In this document: piece after piece, positions 51,701-59,770 of the stretch
Position numbering within the stretch: position 1 is the stretch's first letter
Layout of the letters: every line of letters begins with the position of its first letter
Origin: Sphingobium quisquiliarum P25
GTDB lineage: Bacteria; Pseudomonadota; Alphaproteobacteria; Sphingomonadales; Sphingomonadaceae
Assembly (NCBI RefSeq): GCF_000445065.1
Contig: NZ_ATHO01000175.1
Location: forward strand, 1-64,000
Length of the DNA stretch: 64,000 bases
Direction: 5' to 3'
Notes under the pieces: model-generated
Told to the model about the DNA's origin: nothing
Seen by the model: the letters and a program-made list of their open reading frames with translations, nothing else
Databases searched by the model: none
Program-made: the position numbers and the translations under genes

Positions 51701-51959
51701 CGTGTTCAACGGGGTGAATCGGGGAAGGATCGGCGATGCTCCGGCGGGGCTGGCGCGCAATTTCACTGGCCTGCCTTTCCTGTTCAACGTGCGAATCGCC
51801 GCGCCCTTCCGCGGATTGCTCGGCACGGCGAAATCCTTCATCGATCCCACGACCCTGATCCAGAACAGCATCGGCGATCAGATGCAGGAGAAGATCAGGG
51901 AAGGGATTGCAGTTCAGCCTGCGGAAAGCGACACTGTGCAAAAGACGGAGCAGAAATGA
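48741..51959 (+). CDS. ydbH: YdbH family intermembrane lipid transport protein
   Basis: A 1072-residue AsmA-like protein of the YdbH family. It has an N-terminal membrane anchor (WLGVGTGSLALILVALWT) followed by a long repetitive beta-strand body in the periplasm and a C-terminal YdbH segment (VLVARQQGMPPLIMPEGVLP). In E. coli YdbH acts with TamB and YhdP as a bridge-like phospholipid carrier between inner and outer membranes, with YnbE as its outer-membrane partner. Here the partner genes ynbE and ydbL follow with overlapping codons, the conserved operon order. The ATG at 48741 is preferred to a TTG at 48729. Confidence 0.88.
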   Translation: MEDEDGETDVRRAWLRWLGVGTGSLALILVALWTQRAPIAENFIGREMNRRGVQARYDLTQVGLRTQRIENIVLGDPARPDLTAKWVEVDIAFTSLSPHVAAVRAGGVRLRGSYRDSVLRLGELDKFRDPSSTTPFSLPDIVLALSGARVELDTDAGPVGMQIDGEGNLPSGFRGKIAAAMPDARLAGCGMAGMTATLNVAMQDGRPRLSGPVRAAAIGCRGADIAIAKPVADVDVRFGKALDRWEGHAALSGVALRSNGVLLARPDGRIDFNGSAKAMAGRVRIGADALSGAGAAAGRTEFSGVWQMGEGGSRVQGRLSAHQLRMAGRDPLGDLSRSASGTPVGPLANRLAQAVRRASAGNVLQSNLAFTQRGSGGSIVLNGVRFEARSGARAAIPGDGRVTISWPGRSGSAIDWALDGSMTTEGGGLPKSALRLARRTGGGFGGQLFVDSYAADGAKLALEPVRFQAGPGGDTRFSTTVRLDGPLPGGHLRGLTMPVEGRMTAGGVIAINSRCVPLSLAEAKYGSFTIGRTRQTLCPVDGALVATGPSGLRGGAEIRGLTLSGRSGDNPMRLSADRARLLLGQMGFALTGAELAIGSSEAPVRLSAASLNGQSSARGLSGTLSGAGGKIGTVPLIIEDGAGNWSFAAGTLKLAAGVMVRDAQAPGRFQPLKVPDFRLTLKDGRIAATGSMRVPRNDALVARADIAHDLSTGRGKADLAVPGLVFGPDLQPEEVTRLTLGVVANVKGTISGEGHIRWNGSNVTSDGVFRTDNANLAAAFGPVEGLSGELRFTDLLGLVSAPGQEVRIRSVNPGVEVRDGIVRYRLEPGQHVHIEGGGWPFSGGRLDLLPTIMDFSADVDRYLTFRVIGLDAGAFIQAMELENVSATGTFDGIMPLIFNAEGGRVAGGVLVARQQGMPPLIMPEGVLPSIPCDPNRQSGTLSYVGPVSNQQLGAMGRLAFDALKDLQYKCLTILMDGALDGEMVTNVVFNGVNRGRIGDAPAGLARNFTGLPFLFNVRIAAPFRGLLGTAKSFIDPTTLIQNSIGDQMQEKIREGIAVQPAESDTVQKTEQK

Positions 51960-52144
51960 GGAAAGAAGCGATCTTTGCAGTGGGCTGTGCGGGGCTGGCG
52001 CTGGGAGGCTGCATCCAGGTCAAGGCACCGGACAAGCCTATCGAAATCAACCTGAACGTGAAAGTGCAGCAGGAAGTCGTCGTGCGCCTGCAACGCGACG
52101 CGCAGGACCTTATCCAGAATAACCCGGAGTTGTTCCCGCAATGA
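51956..52144 (+). CDS. ynbE: YnbE-like lipoprotein
   Basis: A 62-residue lipoprotein. MRKEAIFAVGCAGLALGGC is a signal with lipobox LGGC, and the mature part (IQVKAPDKPIEINLNVKVQQ, then EVVVRLQRD) is the YnbE core. Its ATG overlaps the ydbH stop (ATGA) and its stop overlaps ydbL. YnbE stacks with YdbH at the outer membrane to complete the lipid bridge. Confidence 0.88.
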   Translation: MRKEAIFAVGCAGLALGGCIQVKAPDKPIEINLNVKVQQEVVVRLQRDAQDLIQNNPELFPQ

Positions 52145-52542
52145 CACGCAAATTTCTGATGATCGCCGGTTGTGCCGCCATTGCCCTGGCGACCGGGCTC
52201 GCCGCGACCGCTCCGGCCTGGGCACAGTCGGGCGCGGTGGCCGCCGCCATGGCGGAAGGGGCGGTGGGCGAACAGGCCGATGGTTATCTGGGCATCGCCG
52301 GAACCGTCAGTGCGGCGGTCCGCTCCGAAGTCGAATCGATCAACATCAAGCGCCGCGCCGCTTACACGGACCTTGCCAGCAAGCGGGGTGTCACCGTGCA
52401 GGACGTCGCCGCCGCCACGGGGTGCCAGACGCTCAGCAGCCGCGTGAAGGCGGGGCAGGTCTATCGCATCGGCGCCGGACCATGGCAGACCAAGGGCGCC
52501 GGGCCGATCGCCCTGCCGTCCTACTGCGCGACGGCGGGCTGA
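52141..52542 (+). CDS. ydbL: YdbL family protein (DUF1318)
   Basis: A 133-residue periplasmic protein with a signal peptide (cleavage near AWA-QS) and the DUF1318 core (GYLGIAGTVSAAVRSEVESI, NIKRRAAYTDLASKRGVTVQ, then DVAAATGCQTLSSRVKAGQ and YRIGAGPW). YdbL is the third conserved member of the ydbH-ynbE-ydbL operon and is thought to chaperone the YdbH-YnbE interaction. It overlaps ynbE by four bases. Confidence 0.9.
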   Translation: MTRKFLMIAGCAAIALATGLAATAPAWAQSGAVAAAMAEGAVGEQADGYLGIAGTVSAAVRSEVESINIKRRAAYTDLASKRGVTVQDVAAATGCQTLSSRVKAGQVYRIGAGPWQTKGAGPIALPSYCATAG

Positions 52543-52608
52543 CGGCGCGGGAGGCAGGGGTTTGCCCGGCGCTTCGAAGCTGCGGCGAAAACTCCTGCCC
52601 AACGATGG

Positions 52609-52637
52609 TTGACTATCCCGAAAGCCCTTTCTAAACG
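52609..52637 (+). promoter_or_regulatory. Probable promoter of the F0 ATP synthase operon
   Basis: TTGACT (52609-52614), a 17-bp spacer and TAAACG (52632-52637) lie about 80 bases before the atpZ start, after the ydbL stop. This is a close match to a sigma-70-type housekeeping promoter with optimal spacing. Confidence 0.55.
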
Positions 52638-52714
52638 GGCCGCGCCTTGACGGGTGCAGCCGCACACGCCATGCCACCGGACCTGGGCTGAAAGCCCGAA
52701 TGGAAGGATTGGCG

Positions 52715-53038
52715 ATGGTAGCGGAAGTGCCCGGGCAAGACCCGGCGGATGAGGACGCACGGATCGCTTCTTTGGAGGAGCGGATCGGGCGGGCTGAGCG
52801 CGCTGAACAGGTCAGGCAGGGGACCTCGGGACAAAAGGCGGACGATGGGTCGCGCCTTGGCAACCGGGTACTCGCCGAACTGATCGGGGGTCTGGCCGGT
52901 GGTGCCGTGGTAGGTGGGACTTTGGACTACTTCCTGCGGACATCCCCATGGCTTCTGCTCGCTTTCCTCGGTCTGGGCATCGTGGTGGCGTTCAGGAACA
53001 TCATCAGATTGACGACGGCAAAGCGTCCCGACCAATAA
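52715..53038 (+). CDS. atpI: AtpZ/AtpI family protein of ATP synthase operon
   Basis: A 107-residue membrane protein. It has a charged coiled N-terminus (ARIASLEERIGRAERAEQVR) and two membrane segments (LIGGLAGGAVVGGTLDYFL and WLLLAFLGLGIVVAFRNII). This AtpI/AtpZ type leads the F0 operon of alphaproteobacteria and assists c-ring assembly or Mg2+ handling. The ATG at 52715 is chosen because GGAAGGA lies six bases upstream. The in-frame ATG at 52700 has no such site. Confidence 0.88.
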   Translation: MVAEVPGQDPADEDARIASLEERIGRAERAEQVRQGTSGQKADDGSRLGNRVLAELIGGLAGGAVVGGTLDYFLRTSPWLLLAFLGLGIVVAFRNIIRLTTAKRPDQ

Positions 53039-53086
53039 GGGGCGCTTTTGTCTTAGTCGAAAAGGTTAGACGTTACAGGGGTCAAC

Positions 53087-53872
53087 GTGGCAGAATCCGG
53101 CAAAATCGATCCGATGCACCAGTTTGCGATCGAACCGCTGTTCGGTACGGATCACCTGTCGCTGGGCGGGTTCAATATCGCCTTCACCAACAGCGCGCTC
53201 TATATGGTGGCCGCCGCTGTGGTGCTGTGGATCTTCGTGGTCGGCGGCATGAAGCGCGAACTGGTTCCCGGCCGCTGGCAGATGGCGGTCGAATATATGA
53301 CCGGCTTCATCAAGAGCCTGCTGATCGCCAATGTGGGCGAGGGCGGCAAGAAGTATATTCCGTACGTCTTCTCGCTGTTCATGTTCATCCTGCTGGCGAA
53401 CCTGCTGGGCCTGCTGCCGCTGGGCCTGTTCGGCCTTCATCCCTTCACCTTCACCAGCCATTTCACGGCGACCGGGGTGCTGGCGATCCTCAGCTTCTCG
53501 ATCGTGCTGGCGGTCGGCTTCTACAAGCATGGCCTGCACTTCTTCTCTCTGTTCGTTCCGCACGGCACGCCGCTGCCGATGATCCCGGTGATCTTCCCGA
53601 TCGAGCTGGTGTCCTTCCTGGTGCGTCCGTTCAGCCTTGGCCTGCGACTGTTCGTCGCCATGACGGCGGGCCACGTCCTGCTCAAGGTGCTGGCAGGCTT
53701 TGTCATCAACAGTGCGAATGCGGGCGTGGGCTATGGCCTGACGGTCGGTTCGGCGAGCTTCATCCTGATGATCGGCATCAGCGCGCTGGAAGTGCTGGTC
53801 GCGGTCATCCAGGCCTATGTGTTCGCGCTGCTGACCTCGGTCTATCTGAACGACGCCGAGAATCTGCACTGA
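53087..53872 (+). CDS. atpB: F0F1 ATP synthase subunit a
   Basis: A 261-residue, multi-spanning subunit a of the proton channel. It has the conserved IDPMHQF start region, FTSHFTATGVLAIL, the essential Arg in FSLGLRLFVAMTAGH, and a C-terminal membrane helix (LMIGISALEVLVAVIQAYVF). It starts with GTG at 53087. Its position after the AtpI-type gene and before the c subunit is the standard order. Confidence 0.97.
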   Translation: MAESGKIDPMHQFAIEPLFGTDHLSLGGFNIAFTNSALYMVAAAVVLWIFVVGGMKRELVPGRWQMAVEYMTGFIKSLLIANVGEGGKKYIPYVFSLFMFILLANLLGLLPLGLFGLHPFTFTSHFTATGVLAILSFSIVLAVGFYKHGLHFFSLFVPHGTPLPMIPVIFPIELVSFLVRPFSLGLRLFVAMTAGHVLLKVLAGFVINSANAGVGYGLTVGSASFILMIGISALEVLVAVIQAYVFALLTSVYLNDAENLH

Positions 53873-53925
53873 GTTTCCGCAATTTCATCAACGTTTGTTA
53901 GAGTTTAGAAAAGGGAGTTTACGAC

Positions 53926-54153
53926 ATGGACGCAGAAGCCGCAAAGCTGCTCGGTGCTGGCCTGGCCGCCATCGGTGCGGGTCTCGCTTCGCTCGGTGTG
54001 GGCAATGTGTTCGCATCGTTCCTCGAAGGTGCGCTGCGCAATCCGGGTGCTGCTGACGGTCAGCAGGGTCGCCTGTTCATCGGCTTCGCCGCCGCCGAAC
54101 TTCTGGGCCTGCTGGCCTTCGTCATCGCCATGATCCTGGTGTTCGTGGCCTGA
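53926..54153 (+). CDS. atpE: F0F1 ATP synthase subunit c
   Basis: A 75-residue hairpin of two membrane helices. The first is glycine-rich (LLGAGLAAIGAGLASLGVGN), the loop is RNPGAADGQQ, and the second carries the proton-binding Glu58 in FAAAELLGLLAF. It forms the rotating c-ring. It follows a GGGAG ribosome site, and a stem-loop lies just downstream. Confidence 0.97.
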   Translation: MDAEAAKLLGAGLAAIGAGLASLGVGNVFASFLEGALRNPGAADGQQGRLFIGFAAAELLGLLAFVIAMILVFVA

Positions 54154-54162
54154 CCGTTTGGA

Positions 54163-54197
54163 AAGCGGGAGGGTGGCCCGGTGCCGCTCGCCCGCTT
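54163..54197 (+). terminator. Stem-loop between atpE and the b' gene
   Basis: aagcggg (54163-54169) and cccgctt (54191-54197) form a stem followed by CCCTTTGAATTTG, which is not a strong T-run. It may partly terminate transcription or protect the 3' end of the atpB-atpE message. Either would help produce more c subunit than b subunits. Confidence 0.45.
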
Positions 54198-54240
54198 CCC
54201 TTTGAATTTGACCGCGCCTTGATCGGACGGACCTCATAAT

Positions 54241-54735
54241 ATGCCTCAAATCGCGCAAATCGCCGAAACCTACGCTTCGCAGATATTCTGGATGCTGCTG
54301 ACGTTCGGCTTCGTGTTCTTCGTCATCGGCCTGGGCATGGTGCCCAAGGTTCAGGCGACGGCGGACGCGCGCGACGCCAAGATCACGGGCGACCTCGACG
54401 CCGCCAAGGCCGCCTTCGCGCGCGCTGACGAGGCGGAAGCCGATTACCGCGCCCGCGACGCTGAAAACCGCGCTGCGGTTCAGGCGACCCTGGCGCGGGC
54501 CAAGGCCGAAGCCGCCAAGGTTGCCGAAGGGCAGCTCGCCGCAGCCGACGCAGAGATTGCGAGCCGGATCGGCGCTGCGGAAGCACGCATCCAGGCCGCC
54601 AGCCAGGCGGCCATGGCAGAGATTGAGACCGTTGCGGCCGAAGCGGCGCGCGACATGGTGGCACGCATCTCCGGCGTTCAGGCGTCGGACGAAGCGGCCC
54701 GCAATGCAGTAAAGGCGGCCCTGGCCCATGGCTGA
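54241..54735 (+). CDS. atpF': F0F1 ATP synthase subunit b'
   Basis: A 164-residue peripheral-stalk subunit. One N-terminal membrane helix (SQIFWMLLTFGFVFFVIGLG) is followed by a long, Ala/Glu-rich coiled coil (DADARDAKITG-type repeats to the end). Alphaproteobacteria have b and b' instead of two identical b subunits, and the shorter b' precedes b. It overlaps the next gene by eight bases. Confidence 0.93.
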   Translation: MPQIAQIAETYASQIFWMLLTFGFVFFVIGLGMVPKVQATADARDAKITGDLDAAKAAFARADEAEADYRARDAENRAAVQATLARAKAEAAKVAEGQLAAADAEIASRIGAAEARIQAASQAAMAEIETVAAEAARDMVARISGVQASDEAARNAVKAALAHG

Positions 54736-55342
54736 CGCAGCAGCACAGCAAAGCGAAGCTACTCCTCCGCACCTGAATGAAGCGATCCATGCGGAAGGGC
54801 TGGAGCCTGTCGGCACCGTCGCGCATGAAGGGGTTGCTCCCCACAGCGATCCCAAGGCCGTCGGCATGGATGCCACCGCCTGGGTCAGCCTGGCGATGGC
54901 GGTGTTCATCATCATCCTGCTGGTCAAGAAGGTGCCGGGCCTGATCGGCGGCGCGCTCGATGGACGGATCGCTCAGATCAAGAGCCAGCTGGCAGAAGCG
55001 TCCAAGCTCCGCGCGGAAGCCGAAGCGTTGAAAGCGGAATATGAGGCGAAGATCGCCGCTGCCGCAGGCGAAGCCGAAGCCATGCGCAAGGCAGCCGAAA
55101 ACGATGCGGCGACACTGCTGGAGGACGCCAAGGCGAATGCCGCCGCTCTGGTCGCCCGCCGTCAGAAGATGGCGGAAGACAAGATCGGCGCCGCCGAACG
55201 CGCGGCGATCGCCGACATTCGTGCCAAGGCGGTCAATGCGGCGACAAGTGCGGCCGCGACCCTGATCGCCCAGAATCACGACGCGAACGCCGATCGTGCG
55301 CTGGTCGATGGCGCTATCCGGGGCCTTGGCACCAGCGTCTGA
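54728..55342 (+). CDS. atpF: F0F1 ATP synthase subunit b
   Basis: A 204-residue b subunit. A polar Pro/His-containing N-terminal extension (about 50 residues) precedes one membrane helix (WVSLAMAVFIIILLVKKVPG) and a charged coiled coil (LRAEAEALKAEYEAKIAAAA). It pairs with b' in the stator stalk. It ends the F0 operon, and a strong hairpin terminator follows 20 bases later. Confidence 0.93.
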   Translation: MADAAAQQSEATPPHLNEAIHAEGLEPVGTVAHEGVAPHSDPKAVGMDATAWVSLAMAVFIIILLVKKVPGLIGGALDGRIAQIKSQLAEASKLRAEAEALKAEYEAKIAAAAGEAEAMRKAAENDAATLLEDAKANAAALVARRQKMAEDKIGAAERAAIADIRAKAVNAATSAAATLIAQNHDANADRALVDGAIRGLGTSV

Positions 55343-55363
55343 TCACTGGAACAGCGCAACAGT

Positions 55364-55403
55364 CGAACAGGGCCGGTGCGGATCGTCGCACCGGCCCTGT
55401 TCG
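55364..55403 (+). terminator. Terminator of the F0 ATP synthase operon
   Basis: A perfect 17-bp stem, 55364-55380 with 55387-55403, with loop gatcgt. The T content after it is modest (TTGCGTTGG), but the stem is long and GC-rich and lies just after atpF. Confidence 0.75.
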
Positions 55404-55747
55404 TTGCGTTGGTAGACGATGCGCTTGTAAGCGGGGCCGGAATGCTGGGAGGCATGGCCATGACCGAGCCTTCACCGGCGTTGAATCCCTGACCATGCTT
55501 GACCCCTAGGACCGATCGACATTCGGGAGATGGGGAGCCGAGCCGAAGGCCAGCGTAGCGAAATGGTGATTTTCGTGACCCGGCGCGCAGCGTCTTTACA
55601 GTAGGTGAGCACCGGAAGCGCGAAGAACCGCCATTTGCAGGCCGCCAGAACTGAATGCCGGTCGCTCTTGGGGTTACGGCCGCGGATAGTCGGTGAGCCG
55701 CTGGTCAAGGCCATTGCGCTTGCCACAGCCACCGCTATCTCTGCCCT
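55404..55747. other. Intergenic region before uvrC, no supported gene
   Basis: No frame here has a ribosome site or recognisable product. The sequence is not simple or repetitive. It probably holds the uvrC promoter, although I see no clear consensus boxes. It may be a decayed insertion or an intergenic repeat shared among sphingomonads, which I cannot test here. Confidence 0.4.
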
Positions 55748-57664
55748 ATGTCGCATCCCCAATCGCCTGACCGTTTTCACGAAGACAAAGCCAGTTACAC
55801 CGTTCGCGGCGCAGGAACGCCGGACATAGAAGCTGGCGTGGAGGCGATCCGTACCACGTTGAAGACGCTGCCGGTGCGGCCCGGCGTCTACCGCATGCAG
55901 GACGCGCGGGGCGACGTGCTCTATGTCGGCAAGGCGCGCGCCCTGCGGAACCGCGTCGCCAACTATACGCAGGTGGACCGCCTTCCCAAGCGGTTGCAGC
56001 GCATGGTCTCGCAGACGCGGTCCATGACGATCGTGACCACCAACAGCGAGGCGGAGGCGCTGCTGCTGGAAGCGCAGCTGATCAAGCGCTTTCGCCCGCC
56101 CTATAATGTGCTGCTGCGCGACGACAAAAGCTTTCCCTTCATCCTCCTGCGGGAGGATCACGCCTTCCCCCGGGTGCAGAAGCATCGCGGCGCGCGCAAA
56201 TATAAGGGGCGCTATTATGGTCCCTTCGCCAGCGCCGGATCAGTGACGCGGACGATCAACGCGCTTCAGAAGCTGTTCCTGCTGCGGAGCTGCACCGACA
56301 GTTTCTTCGCCAACCGCTCGCGTCCCTGCCTCCTCTACCAGATCCGCCGCTGTTCCGCGCCATGCGTCGGGCGGATCGACGATGCGGGCTATGCCGAACT
56401 GGTGAAGGACGCGCAGGACTTCCTGGGCGGCAAGTCGACCGCGGTGCAGAAGAAGCTGGGGCAGGCGATGCAGGCCGCATCGGAAGCGCTGGATTTCGAA
56501 CAGGCGGCCGTGCTGCGCGACCGATTGAAGGCGCTGACCTTCATCCAGGGGAGCCAGGCGATCAACGCCGATGGGCTTGGCGACGCGGATATCTTCGCGC
56601 TCGCTGCCAAAGGCGGGGCGATGTGCATCCAGGCCTTCTTCATTCGCGGCGGCCAGAATTGGGGCCACCGCAGCTTCTTTCCCGTCCATACGGCAGAGGT
56701 CAGCGAAGATGAGGTGCTGGCGAGCTTCATGGCGCAATTTTACGAAGAAGTGCCGCCTCCAAAGCTGATCCTGTCCGATCGCGCGCCCGCAGAGTGCGAG
56801 CTGATGGCGCAGGCCTTGGGCGAACGGCTGGGAGCCAAGGTGCGGATAGAGGTGCCGCAAAGGGGCGCGCGCACGCGGCTGATCCAGCAGGCGCAGCGCA
56901 ACGCCGTGGAGGCGCTGGACCGGCGGCTGGCGGAAACGACGACGCAGGCCAGGGTGCTGGACGAGATGGTGGAGAGGTTCGGGCTGGACGGCGTGCCGGA
57001 CCGGATCGAAATTTACGATAACAGCCATATTCAGGGCACCAATGCGCTGGGCGCGATGGTGGTGGCGGGGCCGGAGGGTTTCCGCAAGAACGCCTATCGC
57101 AAGTTCAACATCCGCAATCCCGACACCACGCCCGGCGACGACTTCGCCATGATGCGGGAGGTGTTCGAACGGCGCTTCGGCCGGGCGGCGCGGGAGGACC
57201 CCGATCGCGACGGCGGGGAGTGGCCCGACCTCGTCCTGATCGACGGCGGCAAGGGGCAGCTTTCGGCCGCGCGCGCCATATTGGAAGATATGGGGATCGA
57301 GGATGTGTGCATGATCGGCGTGGCCAAGGGGCCTGACCGCAATGCCGGGCGGGAGGTGTTTCACATGCCCGATGGGCGGGAAATCACCTTCCCGCTGAAT
57401 CATCCCGTTCTTTTCTACCTCCAGCGGCTGCGGGACGAAGCGCATCGCTTCGCCATCGGCGCGCACCGGCAGAAGCGCAGCAAGGCGATCACCGTCAGTT
57501 CACTGGATGAAGTTCCAGGCATCGGCCCGTCGCGGAAGAAAGCTTTGCTGATGCATTTCGGCACAGCCAAGGCCGTAAAGAGCGCCGCGCTGGAGGATTT
57601 GCAGAAAGCGCCCGGCGTATCGAAAGCAGTTGCGCAACAAGTCTATGACTACTTCCACGGATGA
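55748..57664 (+). CDS. uvrC: Excinuclease ABC subunit UvrC
   Basis: A 638-residue UvrC. The GIY-YIG nuclease domain (GVYRMQDARG, LYVGKARALRNRVANY) makes the 3' incision, and a Cys-containing linker has CLLYQIRRCSAPCVG. The UVR (UvrB-binding) motif lies near 240 (LDFEQAAVLRDRLKAL), the RNase H-like endonuclease domain (IEIYDNSHIQGTNALGAMVV, LVLIDGGKGQL) makes the 5' incision, and a C-terminal helix-hairpin-helix pair (VPGIGPSRKKALLMHFG) closes the protein. It is the nucleotide-excision repair nuclease. Full length. Confidence 0.97.
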   Translation: MSHPQSPDRFHEDKASYTVRGAGTPDIEAGVEAIRTTLKTLPVRPGVYRMQDARGDVLYVGKARALRNRVANYTQVDRLPKRLQRMVSQTRSMTIVTTNSEAEALLLEAQLIKRFRPPYNVLLRDDKSFPFILLREDHAFPRVQKHRGARKYKGRYYGPFASAGSVTRTINALQKLFLLRSCTDSFFANRSRPCLLYQIRRCSAPCVGRIDDAGYAELVKDAQDFLGGKSTAVQKKLGQAMQAASEALDFEQAAVLRDRLKALTFIQGSQAINADGLGDADIFALAAKGGAMCIQAFFIRGGQNWGHRSFFPVHTAEVSEDEVLASFMAQFYEEVPPPKLILSDRAPAECELMAQALGERLGAKVRIEVPQRGARTRLIQQAQRNAVEALDRRLAETTTQARVLDEMVERFGLDGVPDRIEIYDNSHIQGTNALGAMVVAGPEGFRKNAYRKFNIRNPDTTPGDDFAMMREVFERRFGRAAREDPDRDGGEWPDLVLIDGGKGQLSAARAILEDMGIEDVCMIGVAKGPDRNAGREVFHMPDGREITFPLNHPVLFYLQRLRDEAHRFAIGAHRQKRSKAITVSSLDEVPGIGPSRKKALLMHFGTAKAVKSAALEDLQKAPGVSKAVAQQVYDYFHG

Positions 57665-57882
57665 TTTGTTTTTGATTCATAGATGCTTGGCCGTTCTCAA
57701 TAAGTCGGCAGTATAAGGAATATATTATAGAGGGCTGCAATACGATCTGCATGGCAGCCTGTTGCAGGCGCTGGCCCCGGTCCGAATTGACCACGCGCAG
57801 GAACCGAAATCACTCCATATCCGCTCTCATCAGCGTCGCGATGCCCATGGCGTTGGGGTGGGCGCGGCTGTAAGGGAGGGCC

Positions 57883-58617
57883 ATGCCGGCGCTGATCACT
57901 CCCGCTTTGGTTTGCGCCGCACGGCATCATGGCGAACATGGCGCGATCGCGCGGCTATTGACACCCCATCATGGATTGCTGGCGGGCTATGTCCGGGGCG
58001 GGCGGTCGCGCGCGATGCGGCCGGTGCTGCTGCCGGGTAACGCAGTGAAAGCGGAGTTCCGCGCGCGGACAGAGGAGCAACTGGCGGGTCTCAGCCTGGA
58101 ACTGGAGCATAGCCGCGCGCCCTTGCTGTCAGAGCCCTTGCCCGCCGCTGCCATCGATTGGGCGTGCGCGCTTACGGCGGCCGCCTTGTCCGAAGGGACG
58201 CCGCATCCGGCGCTCTTTCAGGCGCTCGACGGCGTGCTCGGTGCTGTCGAGGCTGCGCCCGCCGCGCGTGGATGGGCGGCGGCTCTGGTGCGCTATGAAT
58301 TGCTGCTGCTGGCGGAACTGGGTTTTGGGCTGGACCTTGGCCGGTGCGCGGCAACCGGGGGAGACACGGACCTTGCCTTTGTCAGCCCCCGCAGCGCGGC
58401 CGCCGTCAGCCGTACCGGCGCAGAGGGTTATGAAAGCCGCCTGCTGCCGCTCCCCGCTTTCCTGCTGGAAGGAGGGACGGGGGAGTGGCGGGCGATACTG
58501 GACGGGCTGCGCCTCACCGGCTTTTTCCTGGAACGGTCGGTGCTGACCGGCTGGCGCGCCGATGTGCTGGCAGCGCGGGAACGGCTGGTGGAAAGGCTGG
58601 GCCGGGTGGTGGGCTAG
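57883..58617 (+). CDS. recO: DNA repair protein RecO
   Basis: A 244-residue RecO. The N-terminal OB fold ([40 protein letters not shown]) binds DNA and SSB, and a helical C-terminal domain follows ([20 protein letters not shown]). The zinc-binding Cys cluster of some RecO proteins is incomplete here, as in many alphaproteobacteria. It acts with RecR in loading RecA at gaps. A gap of about 220 bases separates it from uvrC; that gap contains an AT-rich tract (tataaggaatatattataga) that may hold its promoter. Confidence 0.9.
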   Translation: MPALITPALVCAARHHGEHGAIARLLTPHHGLLAGYVRGGRSRAMRPVLLPGNAVKAEFRARTEEQLAGLSLELEHSRAPLLSEPLPAAAIDWACALTAAALSEGTPHPALFQALDGVLGAVEAAPAARGWAAALVRYELLLLAELGFGLDLGRCAATGGDTDLAFVSPRSAAAVSRTGAEGYESRLLPLPAFLLEGGTGEWRAILDGLRLTGFFLERSVLTGWRADVLAARERLVERLGRVVG

Positions 58618-58713
58618 CTGCAAAACACGCCTTGCGCATGGCGTCCGCATCTTGCAAGGGCGGGCCGGTTGCCGCCGCCATGCGGACGATGTGAATTTTG
58701 GATGAGGTTGGAT

Positions 58714-59760
58714 ATGTTGATCGCCCTTTTTCCCGGAGACGGTATCGGCCCGGAGATCGTCGCGCAGGCGAGGCGGGTTCTGGACGCGCTGGGGATCGAC
58801 GGCCTCACCTATGAAGAGGGGCTGGTCGGCGGCGCTGCCTACAAGGCGGTGGGCCATCCGCTGCCGCCCGAAACGCTGGACCTTGCAAAGCGAGCCGACG
58901 CCATCCTGTTCGGCGCGGTGGGCGATCCCGACTGCGACTCGCTGGAGCGCCACCTGCGGCCTGAACAGGCGATCCTGGGCCTGCGCAAGGCGATGGGCCT
59001 CTTTTCCAACCTGCGCCCGGCCAAGGTCTTCCCCGAACTGGCGGACGCGTCCGCGCTGAAGAAGGAGGTGGCGAGCGCCATCGACCTGCTGATCGTGCGC
59101 GAGACCAATGGCGACGTCTATTTCGGGGAAAAGGGCATGCGCAAGACAGCCGATGGCCTGCGTGAAGGCTATGACATCATGTCCTATAATGAGGAACAGG
59201 TGCGCAAGATTGCGCATCAGGGTTTCCACGCGGCGCGCGCGCGGCGGGGCAAGCTCTGCTCGGTGGACAAGGCCAATGTGCTGGAAACCAGCCAGCTATG
59301 GCGCGATGTCGTGATCGAGGTGTCGGCCGAATATCCCGATGTCGCCCTGAGCCATATGTATGTGGACAATGCAGCGATGCAGCTGGTGCGCGATCCGGGC
59401 CAGTTCGACGTGATCGTCACCGGCAATATGTTCGGCGACATCCTGTCCGATCAGGCCAGCATGTGCGTCGGGTCGATCGGCATGCTGGCGTCGGCCACGC
59501 TCAACGACAGCAATCAGGGCCTCTATGAGCCGATCCACGGCTCCGCGCCCGATATTGCCGGGCAGGGCAAGGCCAATCCGCTGGCAACGGTCCTGTCGGC
59601 GGCCATGATGCTGCGTTACTCGCTCGCCATGCCGGAACAGGCCGACCGGATCGAGGCGGCCGTCGCCAGGGCGCTGGCGGGTGGCGCGCGCAGCCCTGAC
59701 CTGGGCGGCACGATGAGCACGGTCGAAATGGGCGATGCGGTGCTGGCCACGCTGAATTGA
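58714..59760 (+). CDS. leuB: 3-isopropylmalate dehydrogenase
   Basis: A 348-residue isocitrate/isopropylmalate dehydrogenase family member. It has [15 protein letters not shown] at the N-terminus, [20 protein letters not shown], the active-site region [13 protein letters not shown], the metal-binding Asp residues in [10 protein letters not shown], and [19 protein letters not shown]. It oxidises 3-isopropylmalate in leucine synthesis. The ATG at 58714 is chosen because the extra upstream residues in frame do not belong to the family. A 9-bp inverted repeat (58642-58650 with 58680-58688) precedes it. Confidence 0.95.
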   Translation: MLIALFPGDGIGPEIVAQARRVLDALGIDGLTYEEGLVGGAAYKAVGHPLPPETLDLAKRADAILFGAVGDPDCDSLERHLRPEQAILGLRKAMGLFSNLRPAKVFPELADASALKKEVASAIDLLIVRETNGDVYFGEKGMRKTADGLREGYDIMSYNEEQVRKIAHQGFHAARARRGKLCSVDKANVLETSQLWRDVVIEVSAEYPDVALSHMYVDNAAMQLVRDPGQFDVIVTGNMFGDILSDQASMCVGSIGMLASATLNDSNQGLYEPIHGSAPDIAGQGKANPLATVLSAAMMLRYSLAMPEQADRIEAAVARALAGGARSPDLGGTMSTVEMGDAVLATLN

Positions 59761-59770
59761 GGAACGGAAT

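Noticed and set aside
55605-55829. A plus-strand frame of 74 codons overlapping the start of uvrC
   Set aside because: It has no ribosome site, runs into uvrC in another frame, and its product is low in complexity.
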